This document shows positions 15,264 through 25,866 of a DNA stretch of 38,560 nucleotides, in pieces. Each line of letters starts with the position of its first letter. Position 1 is the stretch's first letter. The stretch is from an uncultured Lysobacterales bacterium (GTDB taxonomy: Bacteria > Pseudomonadota > Gammaproteobacteria > Xanthomonadales > Ahniellaceae). The translations under genes were made by a program, and so were the position numbers. The stretch covers positions 1 to 38,560 of the forward strand of contig CALDVP010000091.1 of assembly GCA_937924195.1 (NCBI GenBank), in the 5' to 3' direction. Under the pieces are notes generated by a model that was not told the DNA's origin, searched no databases, and was given only the letters and a program-made list of their open reading frames with translations.

Positions 15264-16712
15264 TCACGGCGCGAGCAGGTCGATGACCTCGTGGACCGCC
15301 GTGTTCTCGAACTGCATCACGTCGTTGACGAGGTCGAGGACCCGTTTGGACCGACGTCGTGGGAGGTGCCCTGCGACCGCGCGCTCGAACTTCTCCAACA
15401 GCCGCGGCAGCCCCTCGACACGCCGCTCGCGATGCCCGAGCGGGCAGTCGATCGAGATCCGCGCCGTCGCGGTGCCATCGTCGAAGAAGACCTGGACCGC
15501 ATTGCCGATCGCGCGCTTGTCGGGATCGAGATAGTCCCGCGTGAAAGCTGGGTTCTCGCGGACCTCCATCTTCGCCCGCAGTTCGTCGATGCGCGGAGCG
15601 AGGGCATCCTGGCCCTCGTAGTCCGTCGACGACAGGCGGCCCGTGAGCAAGGACACGGCGACCATGAACTGGAGACTGTGGTCACGGTCCGCCGGCGCTG
15701 CAAGCGTCCCGGCCCGATCGATCTCGCGGAGAGCTGCCTGCTGCGTCTCGATCACGATGCGGGCGATCCGGTCGACCCGACCGACGACCTCGGCATGCAG
15801 AGCGATCGCGCACTCGACCGCGGTCTGGCCATGCACCTCACCCGGATTCGCGAGGCGAAGAACCACGTTCTCGACCACGTGGCTCCCGAAGCTACGCGCG
15901 AGTTCGAGGCCGCGACCAGCGAGAAGCGCATCGCTCACTCCCCAGGTTGGCGCGCTCAACGCCGTCGGGCTACCCGGCTCCCCGTCGAGCGCGGCGAGCG
16001 CGTGGATCACCGCGCGGCGGCACGCGTCGCCGGCCGCCCATCCCTTGCGCGGGCCGGAATTGGGCGCGTGACGGAAGGTCCGCAGCGTGCCGCCGTCGAC
16101 CCACGCGTTCGATACGGCGGCCACGATGTCCTCCTTACTGCCGCCGAGCAGAGCCGTCGCCGCTGCCGCCGAGGCGACCCTGGCCAGGATCGAATGGTCC
16201 AGCCCCAGGCGCCCGAAGTCATTCTCCATCGCGAGGCAGCCGTGGATCTCGTGCGCCTTGATCGTCGCGGTCAATAGCTCGCGGATGGTCGTGGGTTTGC
16301 CGCCTTCCCGCTGAGCCTTGCGCGATCGCCAGTCTGCGACGGCGAGCATAGCGCCGAGATTGTCCGATGGGTGCACGGCCTCGGTGCCGATGAAGACGTC
16401 ATTGAACTCGAGCCAGTGGATCTGGGTGCCGATCGCGAAGGCAGCCTGTGCCGGGTCGAGCTCGTAGTGCGTGCCGATCACGCGCGCACCGCCGGCCATC
16501 GTGGCACCGGGAATGATCGGCCCCGCGAGCTTGGCGCACTCGGGGAAACGCAGCGCCATCAGCGCGCATGCGATCGCGTCGAGCAGCACGTAGCGCGACG
16601 TCTCGAAGGCCTCGCTCGAGCTCAGGTAGTAATCAACGACGTAGTTTGCGATGTCGACCAGCAGCTGGTCGGCGACAGGACGCTCGTCGGAACGAAGCTC
16701 GTGGCTGTGCAT
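15264..16712 (-). CDS. prpD: MmgE/PrpD-family 2-methylcitrate dehydratase
   Basis: A 482-residue cytosolic protein of the PrpD family. PrpD dehydrates 2-methylcitrate to 2-methyl-cis-aconitate in propionate breakdown. Length and pattern match PrpD closely: ALMALRFPECAKLAGP near the N-terminus, THYELDPAQAAFAIG, the conserved IHWLEFNDVF, EVHGQTAVECA, and NAVQVFFDDGT followed by DCPLGHRERR near the C-terminus. The ATG at 16712 has GAGGAG about 6 bases upstream. The track start at 16796 adds 28 residues without family similarity. No prpB, prpC or acnD is adjacent, so the methylcitrate cycle would have to be completed from elsewhere, or the enzyme acts as a related dehydratase or isomerase. Confidence 0.88.
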   Translation of the reverse strand: MHSHELRSDERPVADQLLVDIANYVVDYYLSSSEAFETSRYVLLDAIACALMALRFPECAKLAGPIIPGATMAGGARVIGTHYELDPAQAAFAIGTQIHWLEFNDVFIGTEAVHPSDNLGAMLAVADWRSRKAQREGGKPTTIRELLTATIKAHEIHGCLAMENDFGRLGLDHSILARVASAAAATALLGGSKEDIVAAVSNAWVDGGTLRTFRHAPNSGPRKGWAAGDACRRAVIHALAALDGEPGSPTALSAPTWGVSDALLAGRGLELARSFGSHVVENVVLRLANPGEVHGQTAVECAIALHAEVVGRVDRIARIVIETQQAALREIDRAGTLAAPADRDHSLQFMVAVSLLTGRLSSTDYEGQDALAPRIDELRAKMEVRENPAFTRDYLDPDKRAIGNAVQVFFDDGTATARISIDCPLGHRERRVEGLPRLLEKFERAVAGHLPRRRSKRVLDLVNDVMQFENTAVHEVIDLLAP

Positions 16713-16769
16713 GGCACTCCTCGATCGCGGCTGGCTGCGCGGACGAAGCGAACGAACGTCCGCTGGCAA

Positions 16770-16792
16770 ATCTGCCTCCGATTGTGGCAGAT
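16770..16792 (-). other. Hairpin between dapE and prpD
   Basis: A perfect 7-bp stem ATCTGCC/GGCAGAT with a 9-nt loop lies about 60 bases after the dapE stop and is followed on the minus strand by TTTGCC. It could terminate the map-glnD-dap transcript before prpD. The short T-run makes it a moderate candidate only. Confidence 0.35.
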
Positions 16793-16850
16793 GCACGCGA
16801 CCGCCTGCGGCGACCCATCTTCCCTGCAGCGATAGTGCCCTTGGGCGGAC

Positions 16851-17984
16851 TCAGACCGCGATGCGGTGCCGCAGGATCGCGCCATGCAGGGAGCGCAGGC
16901 GCCCGAGATCGGCGATCTCGACGTGCTCGTCGACCTTGTGGATGCTCGCGTTCACCGGACCGATCTCGACCACCTCGGCTCCGAGCGGGGCAATGAAGCG
17001 ACCGTCCGAAGTGCCGCCGCCGGTATCGGCGGCGGGCTCGACGCCCAGGACCTCGCGGCAGGCGGCAGTGACCGCCTCGCGCAACGGCCCCGGCGCGGTG
17101 TAAAACGGCGCGCCGGAGAGCTGCCATGCGATCTCATGCTCGACGCCGTGGCGCGCGAGGATCGCCTCGACCCGCTCGCGCAGCGAGGCCTCGCTAGACG
17201 CGGTGCCGAAGCGGAAGTTGAACGAGGCCCGCAACTCGCCCGGGATCACGTTGCCTGCACCGGTGCCGGCGGCGATGTTCGAGACCTGAAACGTGGTCGG
17301 GGGGAATTCGGTGTTGCCCTCGTCCCAGCGGGCCGCCACCAGTTCCGCCAGTGCCGGCGCGACGGCGTGGATCGGGTTTCTCGCCAGCGCCGGATAGGCG
17401 ACGTGGCCCTGCACGCCGCGCACCCGCAGTTCGCCCGACAACGACCCGCGACGCCCGACCCGGATCAGATCACCGAGCCGCCGGCTGGACGAGGGCTCGC
17501 CGACCACGCACCAGACCGGCGAGTCGCCGCGCGCGGCGAGACAACGCACGGCGTGGCGCACGCCGTCGACCGCCGGCCCCTCCTCGTCGGAAGTCAGCAG
17601 GATCCCGATACGGCCGGCGTGCGATGGCTGCGCGCGCACGAAGTCGACGAGGGCCAGCGTCATCGCCGCCAGCGAGCCCTTCATGTCCGCGGCGCCGCGC
17701 GCATAGAGCCGCCCATCGCGGATCTCCGGAGCAAATGGCGGCGAGGTCCATGCCGACTCCGGCCCCGGCGGCACGACGTCGGTGTGGCCGAGGAACAGCC
17801 CGAACGGGCCGCCGTCGCCGTGGACAGCCAGCAGATTGCGGACGCCGCCCGCGTCGAGGCGCTCGATCCGGAACCCGGCCGCGCCGAGGATCGCCGCGAT
17901 GAGGTCCTGGCAGCCCGCATCCTCGGGCGTGACCGAGGGCCGCCGGCACAGATCGATCGTCAGATCCAGAACCTCGTCGATCAT
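16851..17984 (-). CDS. dapE: Succinyl-diaminopimelate desuccinylase
   Basis: A 377-residue M20-family zinc hydrolase. It removes succinate from N-succinyl-LL-2,6-diaminopimelate in the succinylase branch of lysine and peptidoglycan DAP synthesis. Family blocks are visible in order: RRPSVTPEDAGCQDLI, the metal His in FLGHTDVVPPG, the bridging Asp in ARGAADMKGS, the Glu pair in TSDEEGPAVDG, VGEPSSS, and the FNFRFGT and DTGGGTSDGRFI blocks of the C-terminal half. Length matches E. coli DapE (375). The ORF track starts far upstream inside the previous gene. The ATG at 17984 overlaps the ArsC-like stop as ATGA. It is last in a tightly coupled dapD-(ArsC-like)-dapE set. Confidence 0.95.
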   Translation of the reverse strand: MIDEVLDLTIDLCRRPSVTPEDAGCQDLIAAILGAAGFRIERLDAGGVRNLLAVHGDGGPFGLFLGHTDVVPPGPESAWTSPPFAPEIRDGRLYARGAADMKGSLAAMTLALVDFVRAQPSHAGRIGILLTSDEEGPAVDGVRHAVRCLAARGDSPVWCVVGEPSSSRRLGDLIRVGRRGSLSGELRVRGVQGHVAYPALARNPIHAVAPALAELVAARWDEGNTEFPPTTFQVSNIAAGTGAGNVIPGELRASFNFRFGTASSEASLRERVEAILARHGVEHEIAWQLSGAPFYTAPGPLREAVTAACREVLGVEPAADTGGGTSDGRFIAPLGAEVVEIGPVNASIHKVDEHVEIADLGRLRSLHGAILRHRIAV

Positions 17985-18378
17985 GCGCGGCGCACGCCTC
18001 CGAGCAGGGACTCGTACAGCCGGTCGCTGAAGCCGAAGGTCGGCTGTGCTCCCACGACCAGCACCGGGCGCTTGACCAGCGTCGGATGCTCGCGGATCAG
18101 CAGCAGGTACTCGGGCTCGGAAGCCGGGTTCTTGCGCGCCGGCAGCAGCTCGCGCCAGGTCGCCGAATGGCGGTTGATGAGCCCGTCCCAGCCCACCACC
18201 GCGGCCCAAGCACGCAGCGTCTCCGGCGCGATCCGCTGCGCGCGGTAGTCGATGAAGCGATGCGGCACGCCAAAGCGGACGAGCCAGTTTCGCGCCTTTC
18301 GCGTCGCGTCGCAGCGGGCGAGCCCGTAGAGCACGGCCTCGATCTGGCCGGTCCCGTCCACCGTGTCGAGTTCGACGC

Positions 18379-18382
<4 letters not shown>
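17981..18382 (-). CDS. ArsC/Spx-family (YffB-like) protein of the dap operon
   Basis: A 133-residue thioredoxin-fold protein. The N-terminus ([18 protein letters not shown]) matches the ArsC/YffB pattern YGxxxCDTxKKAxxWL with one active-site Cys and no C-x-x-C. The conserved [18 protein letters not shown] segment appears near the C-terminus. It is probably not a true arsenate reductase. Members of this type sit beside dapE in many gammaproteobacteria, including E. coli yffB-dapE, with no firmly established role. It overlaps dapD and dapE by 4 bp on each side (ATGA twice), so it is translated together with both, which suggests a link to diaminopimelate synthesis or to redox or stress control of it. 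Confidence 0.85.
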
Positions 18383-19200
<818 letters not shown>

Positions 19201-19213
19201 CTCTTGTAGCTCC

Positions 19214-21859
19214 TCAGAACGATTGGGCGACGACGGCCGACACCTCGGTCTCGAGATGGGCGAGCAGCGCCGCGCGCACCCGCTCGGTCTCGACCGCATC
19301 GAGCGCTCCATGGACGCCGGTCAGTTCGAAGTAGTCCTCCGCGCGCTCGCCGAAGGTCGCGATTCGCGCGTCATGCACCTGCACCCCGGACTCGCGCAGC
19401 GCCGCCGCGACATGCGCAAGCAGACCGGGACGATCGGCGCAGACCAGGGCGAGTCGCGTGCGGCCGCTCTCGGCCGGCTCGAAGTCGATCCGCGTCGGCA
19501 CGTGGAACTGGCGCTGCCGGCGCGACGCGACGCGGCGGGCAGGTTTCGCGTCGAGCTCCTCGCGGCTCAGCTCGTCGCGCAGACGAAGCGCGATCTGACC
19601 ACGACGCGCGGGGCTCGCGACGGGCGCGCCGTCGGCGCCGAGGATCTGGAAGGTATCGAGAGTATGGCCACAGCGGCTGGTCACGACGCGCGCCTCCAGC
19701 ACCGACAGGTCGAGCCGGTCGAACACGGCGGTGATGGTGGCAAATATGCCGGGCCGGTCGGTGGTGTAGACGAAGACCTCGGTCGAGCCGCGCTCGCGGG
19801 CGTCGCGCACCACCACCAGCGGCACCGCGGGATCGTCGTGCCGCAGGATCGAACGCGTCTGCCAGGCGATCTGCTCGGGCGTATAGCGCAGGAAGCTGTC
19901 GTCCGGGAATTCTTCCCAGAGTGCCTCGACCCGCTCGCGCCCCTCGCCGACCAGCACCAGCGCGGCGGCCCGCGCGTCGCGCACGCGCTCCGACGCGCCC
20001 GCAGGATGCGCCAGCCCGCGCGCCAGCGCATCGCGCGCGGCCTGATGAAGTTCCATCAGCAGCCGGTCGCGCCACGAGTTCCAGAGCTTCGGGCTGGTCG
20101 CGCGGATATCGGCCACGGTCAGGCAATAGAGATGGTCGAGGCGCTCATCGTCGCCGCAGGCCTCGGCAAAACGGCGCACCACCACCGGATCGCCGATGTC
20201 CTGCTTCTGCGCCGTCAGGGACATCAACAGGTGGTTGCGGACCAGCCACGCGACCAGTTCACCTTCGCTGGGCGCAAGACCCAGATTCGCGCTGAAGGCC
20301 AGCGCGTCCTCGGCACCGAGCTCCGAGTGGTCGCCGCCGCGGCCCTTGGCGATGTCGTGGAACAGGCCCGCCAGCACCAGCAGCGCCGGACGGCGCAGGC
20401 GGTGATGCAGCGCATGCGCCAACGGAAACTCCTGCGCCGCCTCGGGCCGCGCGAAAGCTCGGAGGTTGCGGATCACGAACAGCGTGTGCTGGTCCACGGT
20501 GTAGACGTGGAACAGGTCGTACTGCATGTGCCCCGAGACCGATGCGAAGGCCGGCAGCAGGCGGCCGAGTACGCCGTAGCGCGCCATCCGGGCCAGCGCC
20601 TGATCGACCGCCCCCGGATGGTCGAGGATCGCGAGAAAGGCTGCTCGGACGCCGGGTTGCGCGAGGAGCGGCTCGCCGAGGCGCGGCAAGGCCTCGTCGA
20701 TCGCCGTCAGCAGGGCCGAACCGAAGCCGCGGATCGACGGATCGTCGAGCGGCCAGCGGAAGGCCCGCACCAACAGTTCAGGGCGCTCGACCAGGTCGCG
20801 ACCCGGGGCAATGCCAAGACAATCGCCGCAACGCACGAAATCCGCGTCGACCGGACGCGTCTCGATCGCCGTGTCGCGCTCGGCGAAGCGGCGCAGGATC
20901 CGCTCATTGAGCCGGTCGATCGTCATCGCAGCACGGAAGACCGACTGCATGAAGCGCTCGACCCCGGCATTGCCGCCGTCCGGAGCGACGTGCCCGAAGG
21001 CTTCGGCGAGGCGGCGCTGGTGCTCGAACAGCAACCGCTCTTCCGGCCGCCGCGAGCCCGAGTGCAGCGCAAAGCGCACCCGCCATAGCGTGTCGCGGGC
21101 GGCAACGAGCTGCGCATGCTCGGCCGGCAGGATCAGGCCGGCGTCGGTGAGTGCCTCGAGGGTCGGACGCCCGAACCGTCGCCCGCCGATCCACAGGATC
21201 GTCGCGAGGTCGCGCAGCCCGCCAGGCCCCTCCTTGATGTTCGGCTCGAGGTTGTGAGCGGTGTCATTGAAGCGCGCGTGGCGCGCGGCCTGCTCGGCGA
21301 TCTTGGCCGTGGCGTAGCGGTCGGCCGGCCAGAAGTCCGGCGCTGCGAGTTCGTCCGCGAGGTCGCGCGCCGTACTTTGCGAGCCTGCGATCCAGCGCGC
21401 CTCGAAAAGGCTGGTCGCAATCGTGATGTCCGCGCGGCCGGCCTCGCCGCACTCGGCCACCGTGCGAACCGCATGCCCGACCTGGAGGCCGGCATCCCAG
21501 AGCCGTCCGAGGAAGCGCTCGACCGCGCGCGCGATGGCCTCATTGCGACCGGATGGGATGACGATCAGCAGGTCGACGTCGGAGCGTGGGTGTAACTCGC
21601 CGCGTCCAAATCCGCCGACCGCAAACAGCGCCGGCTGCGCCGCGGTGCCGAACTCGGCAGCCCAGGCCGCGAGGACGCCCTGCTCGACCGCCCACGCGCG
21701 TAGCGCCACGAGGCGCGCGATCGGCGCGCCGTCCGCGAAGGCCGCGGCGAGCGCCCGGTCGGCATGTTCGACCGCGACCCGGAGGAAAGAAGCCTCCCCG
21801 CCGGGCCCTTCGGCCGGCCACCAGTGCTCGGCATCCGGCGGTCGGGGCAGGCCGCTCAC
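19214..21859 (-). CDS. glnD: Bifunctional uridylyltransferase / uridylyl-removing enzyme
   Basis: An 881-residue nitrogen sensor (E. coli 890) that uridylylates PII proteins when glutamine is low and removes UMP when glutamine is high. The nucleotidyltransferase core has [19 protein letters not shown] (82-100). The helical middle carries [12 protein letters not shown]. The HD hydrolase motif is [20 protein letters not shown], and two C-terminal ACT domains follow ([18 protein letters not shown] and [19 protein letters not shown]). I choose the GTG at 21859, which overlaps the map stop codon as GTGA. The track's ATG at 21934 lies well inside map. No glnB/glnK is in the window. Placement after map matches E. 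coli, where map-glnD-dapD are neighbours. Confidence 0.95.
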   Translation of the reverse strand: MSGLPRPPDAEHWWPAEGPGGEASFLRVAVEHADRALAAAFADGAPIARLVALRAWAVEQGVLAAWAAEFGTAAQPALFAVGGFGRGELHPRSDVDLLIVIPSGRNEAIARAVERFLGRLWDAGLQVGHAVRTVAECGEAGRADITIATSLFEARWIAGSQSTARDLADELAAPDFWPADRYATAKIAEQAARHARFNDTAHNLEPNIKEGPGGLRDLATILWIGGRRFGRPTLEALTDAGLILPAEHAQLVAARDTLWRVRFALHSGSRRPEERLLFEHQRRLAEAFGHVAPDGGNAGVERFMQSVFRAAMTIDRLNERILRRFAERDTAIETRPVDADFVRCGDCLGIAPGRDLVERPELLVRAFRWPLDDPSIRGFGSALLTAIDEALPRLGEPLLAQPGVRAAFLAILDHPGAVDQALARMARYGVLGRLLPAFASVSGHMQYDLFHVYTVDQHTLFVIRNLRAFARPEAAQEFPLAHALHHRLRRPALLVLAGLFHDIAKGRGGDHSELGAEDALAFSANLGLAPSEGELVAWLVRNHLLMSLTAQKQDIGDPVVVRRFAEACGDDERLDHLYCLTVADIRATSPKLWNSWRDRLLMELHQAARDALARGLAHPAGASERVRDARAAALVLVGEGRERVEALWEEFPDDSFLRYTPEQIAWQTRSILRHDDPAVPLVVVRDARERGSTEVFVYTTDRPGIFATITAVFDRLDLSVLEARVVTSRCGHTLDTFQILGADGAPVASPARRGQIALRLRDELSREELDAKPARRVASRRQRQFHVPTRIDFEPAESGRTRLALVCADRPGLLAHVAAALRESGVQVHDARIATFGERAEDYFELTGVHGALDAVETERVRAALLAHLETEVSAVVAQSF

Positions 21860-22671
21860 TCGGGAATCCGCTCCCCGGCGTAGGCGGTCAGCACCTCGAA
21901 GCCATCTCGCGTCACCGCGATCGTGTGCTCCCACTGCGCCGACAGCGAGTGGTCGCGGGTCACGACGGTCCAGCCGTCCGGCAGCAGCCGCGTGTGGCGC
22001 GCGCCGGCATTGACCATCGGCTCGATGGTAAAGGTCATACCCTCCTCAAGGACCAGGCCCTCGCCGGGCCGGCCGTAGTGCAGCACCTGCGGCTCCTCGT
22101 GGTAGACCTCGCCGATGCCGTGGCCGCAGTATTCGCGGACCACCGAGAAGCGCTCGGACTCGACCAGTGACTGGATCGCGTGGCCGACGTCGCCGAGCGT
22201 CGCCCCGGGGCGCACCGCGCGGATGCCTGCCCACATCGCCCGATGGGTCACCGCGACCAGGCGCTTCGCCAGGACCGACGGCTCGCCGACCATGTACATG
22301 CGACTGGTGTCGCCGTGGACGCCGTCCTTGATCACGGTGACGTCGATGTTGAGGATGTCGCCGTTCTTGAGCACCTTCGACGGGCTAGGAATGCCGTGGC
22401 AGATCACGTTGTTGACCGAGGTGCAGATCGCCGCCGGGAACGGCACCCGGCCGTGACCACCGCCGTAGCCGACATTGGCCGGGATCGCCTGCTGGTGCTT
22501 GACGATGTGCTCATGGCAGAGGCGGTCGAGTTCGGCCGTGGTGACGCCGGGACGCACATGCGGGCCGATCATGTCGAGTACCTCGGCGGCGAGACGGCCA
22601 GCAACGCGCATGCGCTCTAGGACCTCGGGGCTCTTCGGCCTGACGCGCGGTGTGCGCACGGTGTCCTTCAT
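21856..22671 (-). CDS. map: Type I methionine aminopeptidase
   Basis: A 271-residue M24 metalloprotease that removes the initiator Met from nascent proteins with small second residues. The dinuclear metal ligands are visible: Asp in [12 protein letters not shown], Asp in HGDTSRMY, His in [15 protein letters not shown], Glu in FTIEPMVN and Glu in QWEHTIAVT. The substrate His sits in VICHGIPS. The ATG at 22671 has AAGGA 8 bases upstream; the track's start at 22809 adds 46 residues lacking similarity. It is divergent from rpsB, the same arrangement as in E. coli, and heads the map-glnD-dapD-arsC-like-dapE transcription unit. Confidence 0.96.
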   Translation of the reverse strand: MKDTVRTPRVRPKSPEVLERMRVAGRLAAEVLDMIGPHVRPGVTTAELDRLCHEHIVKHQQAIPANVGYGGGHGRVPFPAAICTSVNNVICHGIPSPSKVLKNGDILNIDVTVIKDGVHGDTSRMYMVGEPSVLAKRLVAVTHRAMWAGIRAVRPGATLGDVGHAIQSLVESERFSVVREYCGHGIGEVYHEEPQVLHYGRPGEGLVLEEGMTFTIEPMVNAGARHTRLLPDGWTVVTRDHSLSAQWEHTIAVTRDGFEVLTAYAGERIPE

Positions 22672-23151
22672 CGCGGAAATCCTTGGAACGGGGTGGCAGG
22701 CGTCGGGCTGCGGCGAGGCCGGTGGCCGACGCGGCAGGTCGGTGGCGTGTCCGCGCGCAAGCTCGGACACTGGGATTTGGAGCTTAGTGGCCGCGCCGTG
22801 AACGGTCACGTTGGTCCCGGCAACTGGCCCGGGCGCTTGATCCGGTTTGCCGACGCCTACCGCCGCACCCTATACTTTCGATGCTTTGTCGTCGCCCCTG
22901 CGGGGTCGACGACCCTGCGAACGACCGGGACGGTTGCGCCGCCCGGGCGAATCCGGCGGTCCCGCCGGAAATCCACACACGTCATCGTCACTGGCTTCGG
23001 GGTGCCCCGCGTCGTCCGGCCCGTCCATACCGAGGAGGGGCCCGATCGCCCGGGGTCGTCGCCAGCGGATGCGTGGAGGCCACCAACCCCGAGGCGCGTC
23101 CTTCGAACCGGGCCACGGCCGCCCCGCGCCTCAGCAGCCAGGAGTATTGCC
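22672..23151. other. 480-bp divergent intergenic region map/rpsB, no gene seen
   Basis: Both strands were read and no convincing ORF was found. It carries the candidate rpsB promoter (22847-22876) and a leader of about 270 nt to the rpsB start. Small hairpins are visible, for example GGGTC-GAC-GACCC at 22903-22915 just after the expected transcription start. In E. coli the same map-rpsB gap holds the rpsB leader, also known as the tff/t44 RNA, through which ribosomal protein S2 represses its own operon. A similar control here is an inference from position and leader length, not from an aligned structure. Confidence 0.6.
22847..22876 (+). promoter_or_regulatory. rpsB: Candidate sigma-70 promoter for rpsB-tsf
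   Basis: TTGCCG (four of six to TTGACA) and TATACT (five of six to TATAAT) are separated by 18 bases. The -10 is followed by an AT-rich TTTCGATGCTTTGT patch unlike the GC-rich surroundings. Transcription would start near 22883 and leave a leader of about 270 nt. Confidence 0.55.
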
Positions 23152-24015
23152 ATGCCCCAGGTCACGATGCGCCAGATGCTCGAAGCGGGCGTCCACTTCG
23201 GCCACCAGACCCGTTATTGGAACCCGCGCATGGCGCCGTTCATCTTCGGCGCCCGCGGCAAGATCCACATCATCAATCTCGAGAAGACGGTCCCCTTGTT
23301 CAACGACGCGATGAACTTCGTGTCGGGACTCGCGCAGAAGCGCGGCCAGCTGCTGTTCGTCGGAACCAAGCGCTCGGCGCGTGAGGCGATCAAGGCCGAG
23401 GCCATCCGCTGCGGTATGCCCTACGTGGCCCAGCGCTGGCTCGGCGGCATGCTGACGAACTTCCGCACCGTCAAGCAGTCGATCGCAAGGCTCAAGGAAC
23501 TCGAGCAGATGGAGGCCGACGGCAGCATCAACCGCTTCGTCAAGCACGAGGTCCTCTCGCTCAAGCGCGAGCGCGAGAAGCTCGAGGCCTCGCTCGGCGG
23601 CATCAAGAACATGTCGAGCCTGCCGGATGCCCTGTTCGTGATCGACATCGGCCACGAGAACATCGCCGTCGAAGAGGCCCGCAAGCTCGGCATCCCGGTG
23701 GTCGCCGTGGTCGACACCAACTACGACCCGGGCCTCGTCGACTACGCGATCCCGGGCAACGACGACGCGATCCGAGCGGTCCAGCTCTACGCGCGCGCCG
23801 TCGCCGACGCCGTGCTCGAGGGCAAGGCCGCGGCCCCGATCCAGGCCTCGACCGCCAAGGACGAGTTCGTCGAAGTGGATGCCGAAGGCAATCCGGTCGA
23901 TGGCGACGGCGATGAGAAGCGCGGCCGCGGCCCGGCCAAGCGCCCGCCGGCCAAGCGCCCTGCCGGTGCCCGCCGCGGCCCGGCCGGTCGCGGCCCCCGC
24001 GACGCCGCCGACTGA
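23152..24015 (+). CDS. rpsB: 30S ribosomal protein S2, with a long basic C-terminal tail
   Basis: A 287-residue small-subunit protein (E. coli S2 is 241). The core is canonical: [54 protein letters not shown] and the C-terminal nucleotide-like fold [26 protein letters not shown]. After about residue 245 comes an acidic patch and then a low-complexity Lys/Arg/Pro/Ala-rich extension ([20 protein letters not shown]) absent from E. coli S2. The start ATG has AGGAG seven bases upstream; the track's upstream start is in the leader. It is cotranscribed with tsf, 39 bp away, and both are closed by a strong terminator. Confidence 0.97.
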   Translation: MPQVTMRQMLEAGVHFGHQTRYWNPRMAPFIFGARGKIHIINLEKTVPLFNDAMNFVSGLAQKRGQLLFVGTKRSAREAIKAEAIRCGMPYVAQRWLGGMLTNFRTVKQSIARLKELEQMEADGSINRFVKHEVLSLKREREKLEASLGGIKNMSSLPDALFVIDIGHENIAVEEARKLGIPVVAVVDTNYDPGLVDYAIPGNDDAIRAVQLYARAVADAVLEGKAAAPIQASTAKDEFVEVDAEGNPVDGDGDEKRGRGPAKRPPAKRPAGARRGPAGRGPRDAAD

Positions 24016-24054
24016 GCCAACCCCCAAATCCCGCAACATCAGGACACACCACCC

Positions 24055-24927
24055 ATGGAAATCACCGCAACCCTGGTCAAGGAGCTGCGCGAACGCTCCG
24101 GCGCCGGGATGATGGAATGCAAGAAAGCGCTGATCGAGAATGGCGGCGACATCGAGGCCGCGATCGAGTGGCTGCGCAAGCAGGGCCTCGCCAAGGCCGA
24201 CAAGAAGGCCAGCCGGATCGCCGCCGAGGGCCGCATCGTGGTCGCGACCGATGGTGCGCGCGCGGTGATGGTGGAGATCAACTCGGAAACCGATTTCGTC
24301 GCCAAGGATGAGAACTTCGTGGCCTTCGCCGATTCCGTCGCGCAGGTTGCCCTCGCTGGCGGCGCGACCTCGGTCGAGTCCCTGCTCGCTGCGACGATGC
24401 CGGTTGGCGGCACCGTCGAGGAGGCGCGCCAGGCCCTGGTCGCCAAGTGCGGCGAGAACGTGCAGGTACGCCGCATGGTGGCGGTCGCCGGTGCCGGGCG
24501 GCTCGCGACCTACGTCCACGGCGGCCGGATCGGTGTCGTGGTCGAGATCGAGGGTGGCAACGACGAGCTCGGCCGCGGCATCGCGATGCACGTCGCGGCG
24601 ATGAACCCGGCCTACCTCTCGCCGGAGCAGGTTCCAGCCGAGATCGTCGCCCGCGAGAAGGACATCGCGCTGGCCCAGGTCAAGGACTCGGGCAAGCCCG
24701 TCGAGGTTCTCGAGAAGATGATCTCGGGCAAGGTTCGCAAGACCCTTTCTGAGATGTGCCTGACCGGCCAGCCGTACGTGATCGACCCGAACGTCACGGT
24801 CGAGGAAGCGCTGCGCAAGGCCGGCGCGAAGTTGCTCGGTTTCCATCGCCTCGCCGTCGGCGAAGGCATCGAGAAGAAATCCGAGGACTTCGCTGCCGAG
24901 GTGATGAAGCAGGCCGGCCTCGCCTGA
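24055..24927 (+). CDS. tsf: Elongation factor Ts
   Basis: A 290-residue guanine-nucleotide exchange factor for EF-Tu (E. coli 283). The N-terminal UBA-like domain begins [26 protein letters not shown]. The EF-Ts signature with the Asp/Phe that invade the EF-Tu G domain is at about residue 81 ([13 protein letters not shown]). Coiled-coil and C-terminal modules follow ([21 protein letters not shown]). It lies downstream of rpsB as in nearly all bacteria. AGGA lies about 10 bases before the ATG. The intrinsic terminator starts 29 bases after its stop. Confidence 0.97.
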   Translation: MEITATLVKELRERSGAGMMECKKALIENGGDIEAAIEWLRKQGLAKADKKASRIAAEGRIVVATDGARAVMVEINSETDFVAKDENFVAFADSVAQVALAGGATSVESLLAATMPVGGTVEEARQALVAKCGENVQVRRMVAVAGAGRLATYVHGGRIGVVVEIEGGNDELGRGIAMHVAAMNPAYLSPEQVPAEIVAREKDIALAQVKDSGKPVEVLEKMISGKVRKTLSEMCLTGQPYVIDPNVTVEEALRKAGAKLLGFHRLAVGEGIEKKSEDFAAEVMKQAGLA

Positions 24928-24955
24928 GCTCGCCCGCAGCCGGGAACGCAACGAG

Positions 24956-24982
24956 AAAAGGAGCCCCCGCGGCTCCTTTTTT
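24956..24982 (+). terminator. Rho-independent terminator after tsf
   Basis: A perfect 10-bp stem AAAAGGAGCC/GGCTCCTTTT with a 5-nt loop (CCCGC) runs into six T residues on the plus strand. It is the strongest terminator visible in the window. It divides rpsB-tsf from the long pyrH-to-rnhB gene series. Confidence 0.93.
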
Positions 24983-25034
24983 CTGCGCGACCGGCGATCC
25001 GAAATGCCCCAGGTCCCGCCCAAAACCCGACGCC

Positions 25035-25040
25035 GAGGTG
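25035..25040 (+). promoter_or_regulatory. pyrH: Ribosome-binding site deciding the GTG start of pyrH
   Basis: GAGGTG stands five bases before the GTG at 25046. The track's alternative ATG at 25004 has no such site and would add 14 residues without family similarity. The ATG at 25041 is out of frame. Confidence 0.75.
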
Positions 25041-25045
25041 ATGCC

Positions 25046-25774
25046 GTGCCGACGAAGACGATCAAGTACAAGCGCATCCTGCTCAAGCTCTCCGGCGAGG
25101 CTCTGATGGGGCGCTTCGACTATGGGATCGATCCTGAGACCATCGGACGCCTGGCCGAAGAGGTCATGGAAATCCGGCGCCTCGGCGTCGAGGTGGCGCT
25201 GGTGATCGGCGGCGGGAACATCTTCCGCGGCGCGGGACTTGCCGAGGGCGGCATGGATCGCGTCACCGGCGACCACATGGGCATGCTCGCGACCGTGATC
25301 AACGCGCTGGCGATGCAGGACGCCCTCGAGAAGCGCGGCGGCTATGCCCGCGTGATGAGCGCGATCAAGATCAACGACGTCTGCGAGGACTTCATCCGCC
25401 GCCGCGCGATCCGCCACCTCGAGAAGGGACGCATCCCGATCTTCGCGGCCGGCACGGGCAATCCGTTCTTTACCACCGACTCGGCCGCGGCGCTGCGCGC
25501 GATCGAGATCGGCGCCGACCTGCTCCTCAAGGCGACCAAGGTCGACGGCGTCTACAGCGCTGATCCGAAAAAGGTGAAATCCGCGACGCGCTTCGCGCAT
25601 CTGTCCTACGACGAGGTGATTGCGCGCAAGCTCAACGTGATGGACACGGCGGCCATCGCGCTGTGCCGCGACCACGGCATGCCGATGCGGATCTACGACA
25701 TGAACCAGACGGGTAACCTCCTGCGGATCGTCCGCGGCGAGACGGTCGGTACCCTGGTCGATCGCGGCGCCTGA
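25046..25774 (+). CDS. pyrH: UMP kinase
   Basis: A 242-residue hexameric amino-acid-kinase-fold enzyme (E. coli 241). It phosphorylates UMP to UDP with ATP, and in the family is activated by GTP and inhibited by UTP. Conserved blocks: [25 protein letters not shown] for nucleotide binding, [38 protein letters not shown], and [13 protein letters not shown]. The GTG start is chosen from its Shine-Dalgarno and length. It sits 63 bases after the tsf terminator with no obvious promoter between, so it relies either on read-through or on a promoter I could not recognise. Confidence 0.96.
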   Translation: MPTKTIKYKRILLKLSGEALMGRFDYGIDPETIGRLAEEVMEIRRLGVEVALVIGGGNIFRGAGLAEGGMDRVTGDHMGMLATVINALAMQDALEKRGGYARVMSAIKINDVCEDFIRRRAIRHLEKGRIPIFAAGTGNPFFTTDSAAALRAIEIGADLLLKATKVDGVYSADPKKVKSATRFAHLSYDEVIARKLNVMDTAAIALCRDHGMPMRIYDMNQTGNLLRIVRGETVGTLVDRGA

Positions 25775-25824
25775 GAGAAGCAGACGCCCCCTGTCGGCGC
25801 CGCGGGATGTGGTCGCCGCGCCGC

Positions 25825-25830
25825 TATACT
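25825..25830 (+). promoter_or_regulatory. frr: Possible -10 element of a promoter for frr
   Basis: TATACT, identical to the rpsB -10 candidate, occurs in the 92-bp pyrH-frr gap and is followed by CCACGACC. No good -35 hexamer is found 16-18 bases upstream. It may be an internal promoter for frr and the downstream genes. Confidence 0.3.
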
Positions 25831-25866
25831 CCACGACCTTTCTGGCGCGACACGGAATCCAGCTCC

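Noticed and set aside
25004-25045. ATG start for pyrH given by the ORF track
   Set aside because: The GTG at 25046 has a good GAGGTG site and gives the family length; the extension [14 protein letters not shown] has no family similarity.
23131-25086. 651-aa minus-strand ORF
   Set aside because: Antisense across rpsB, tsf, the tsf terminator and pyrH; no motifs.
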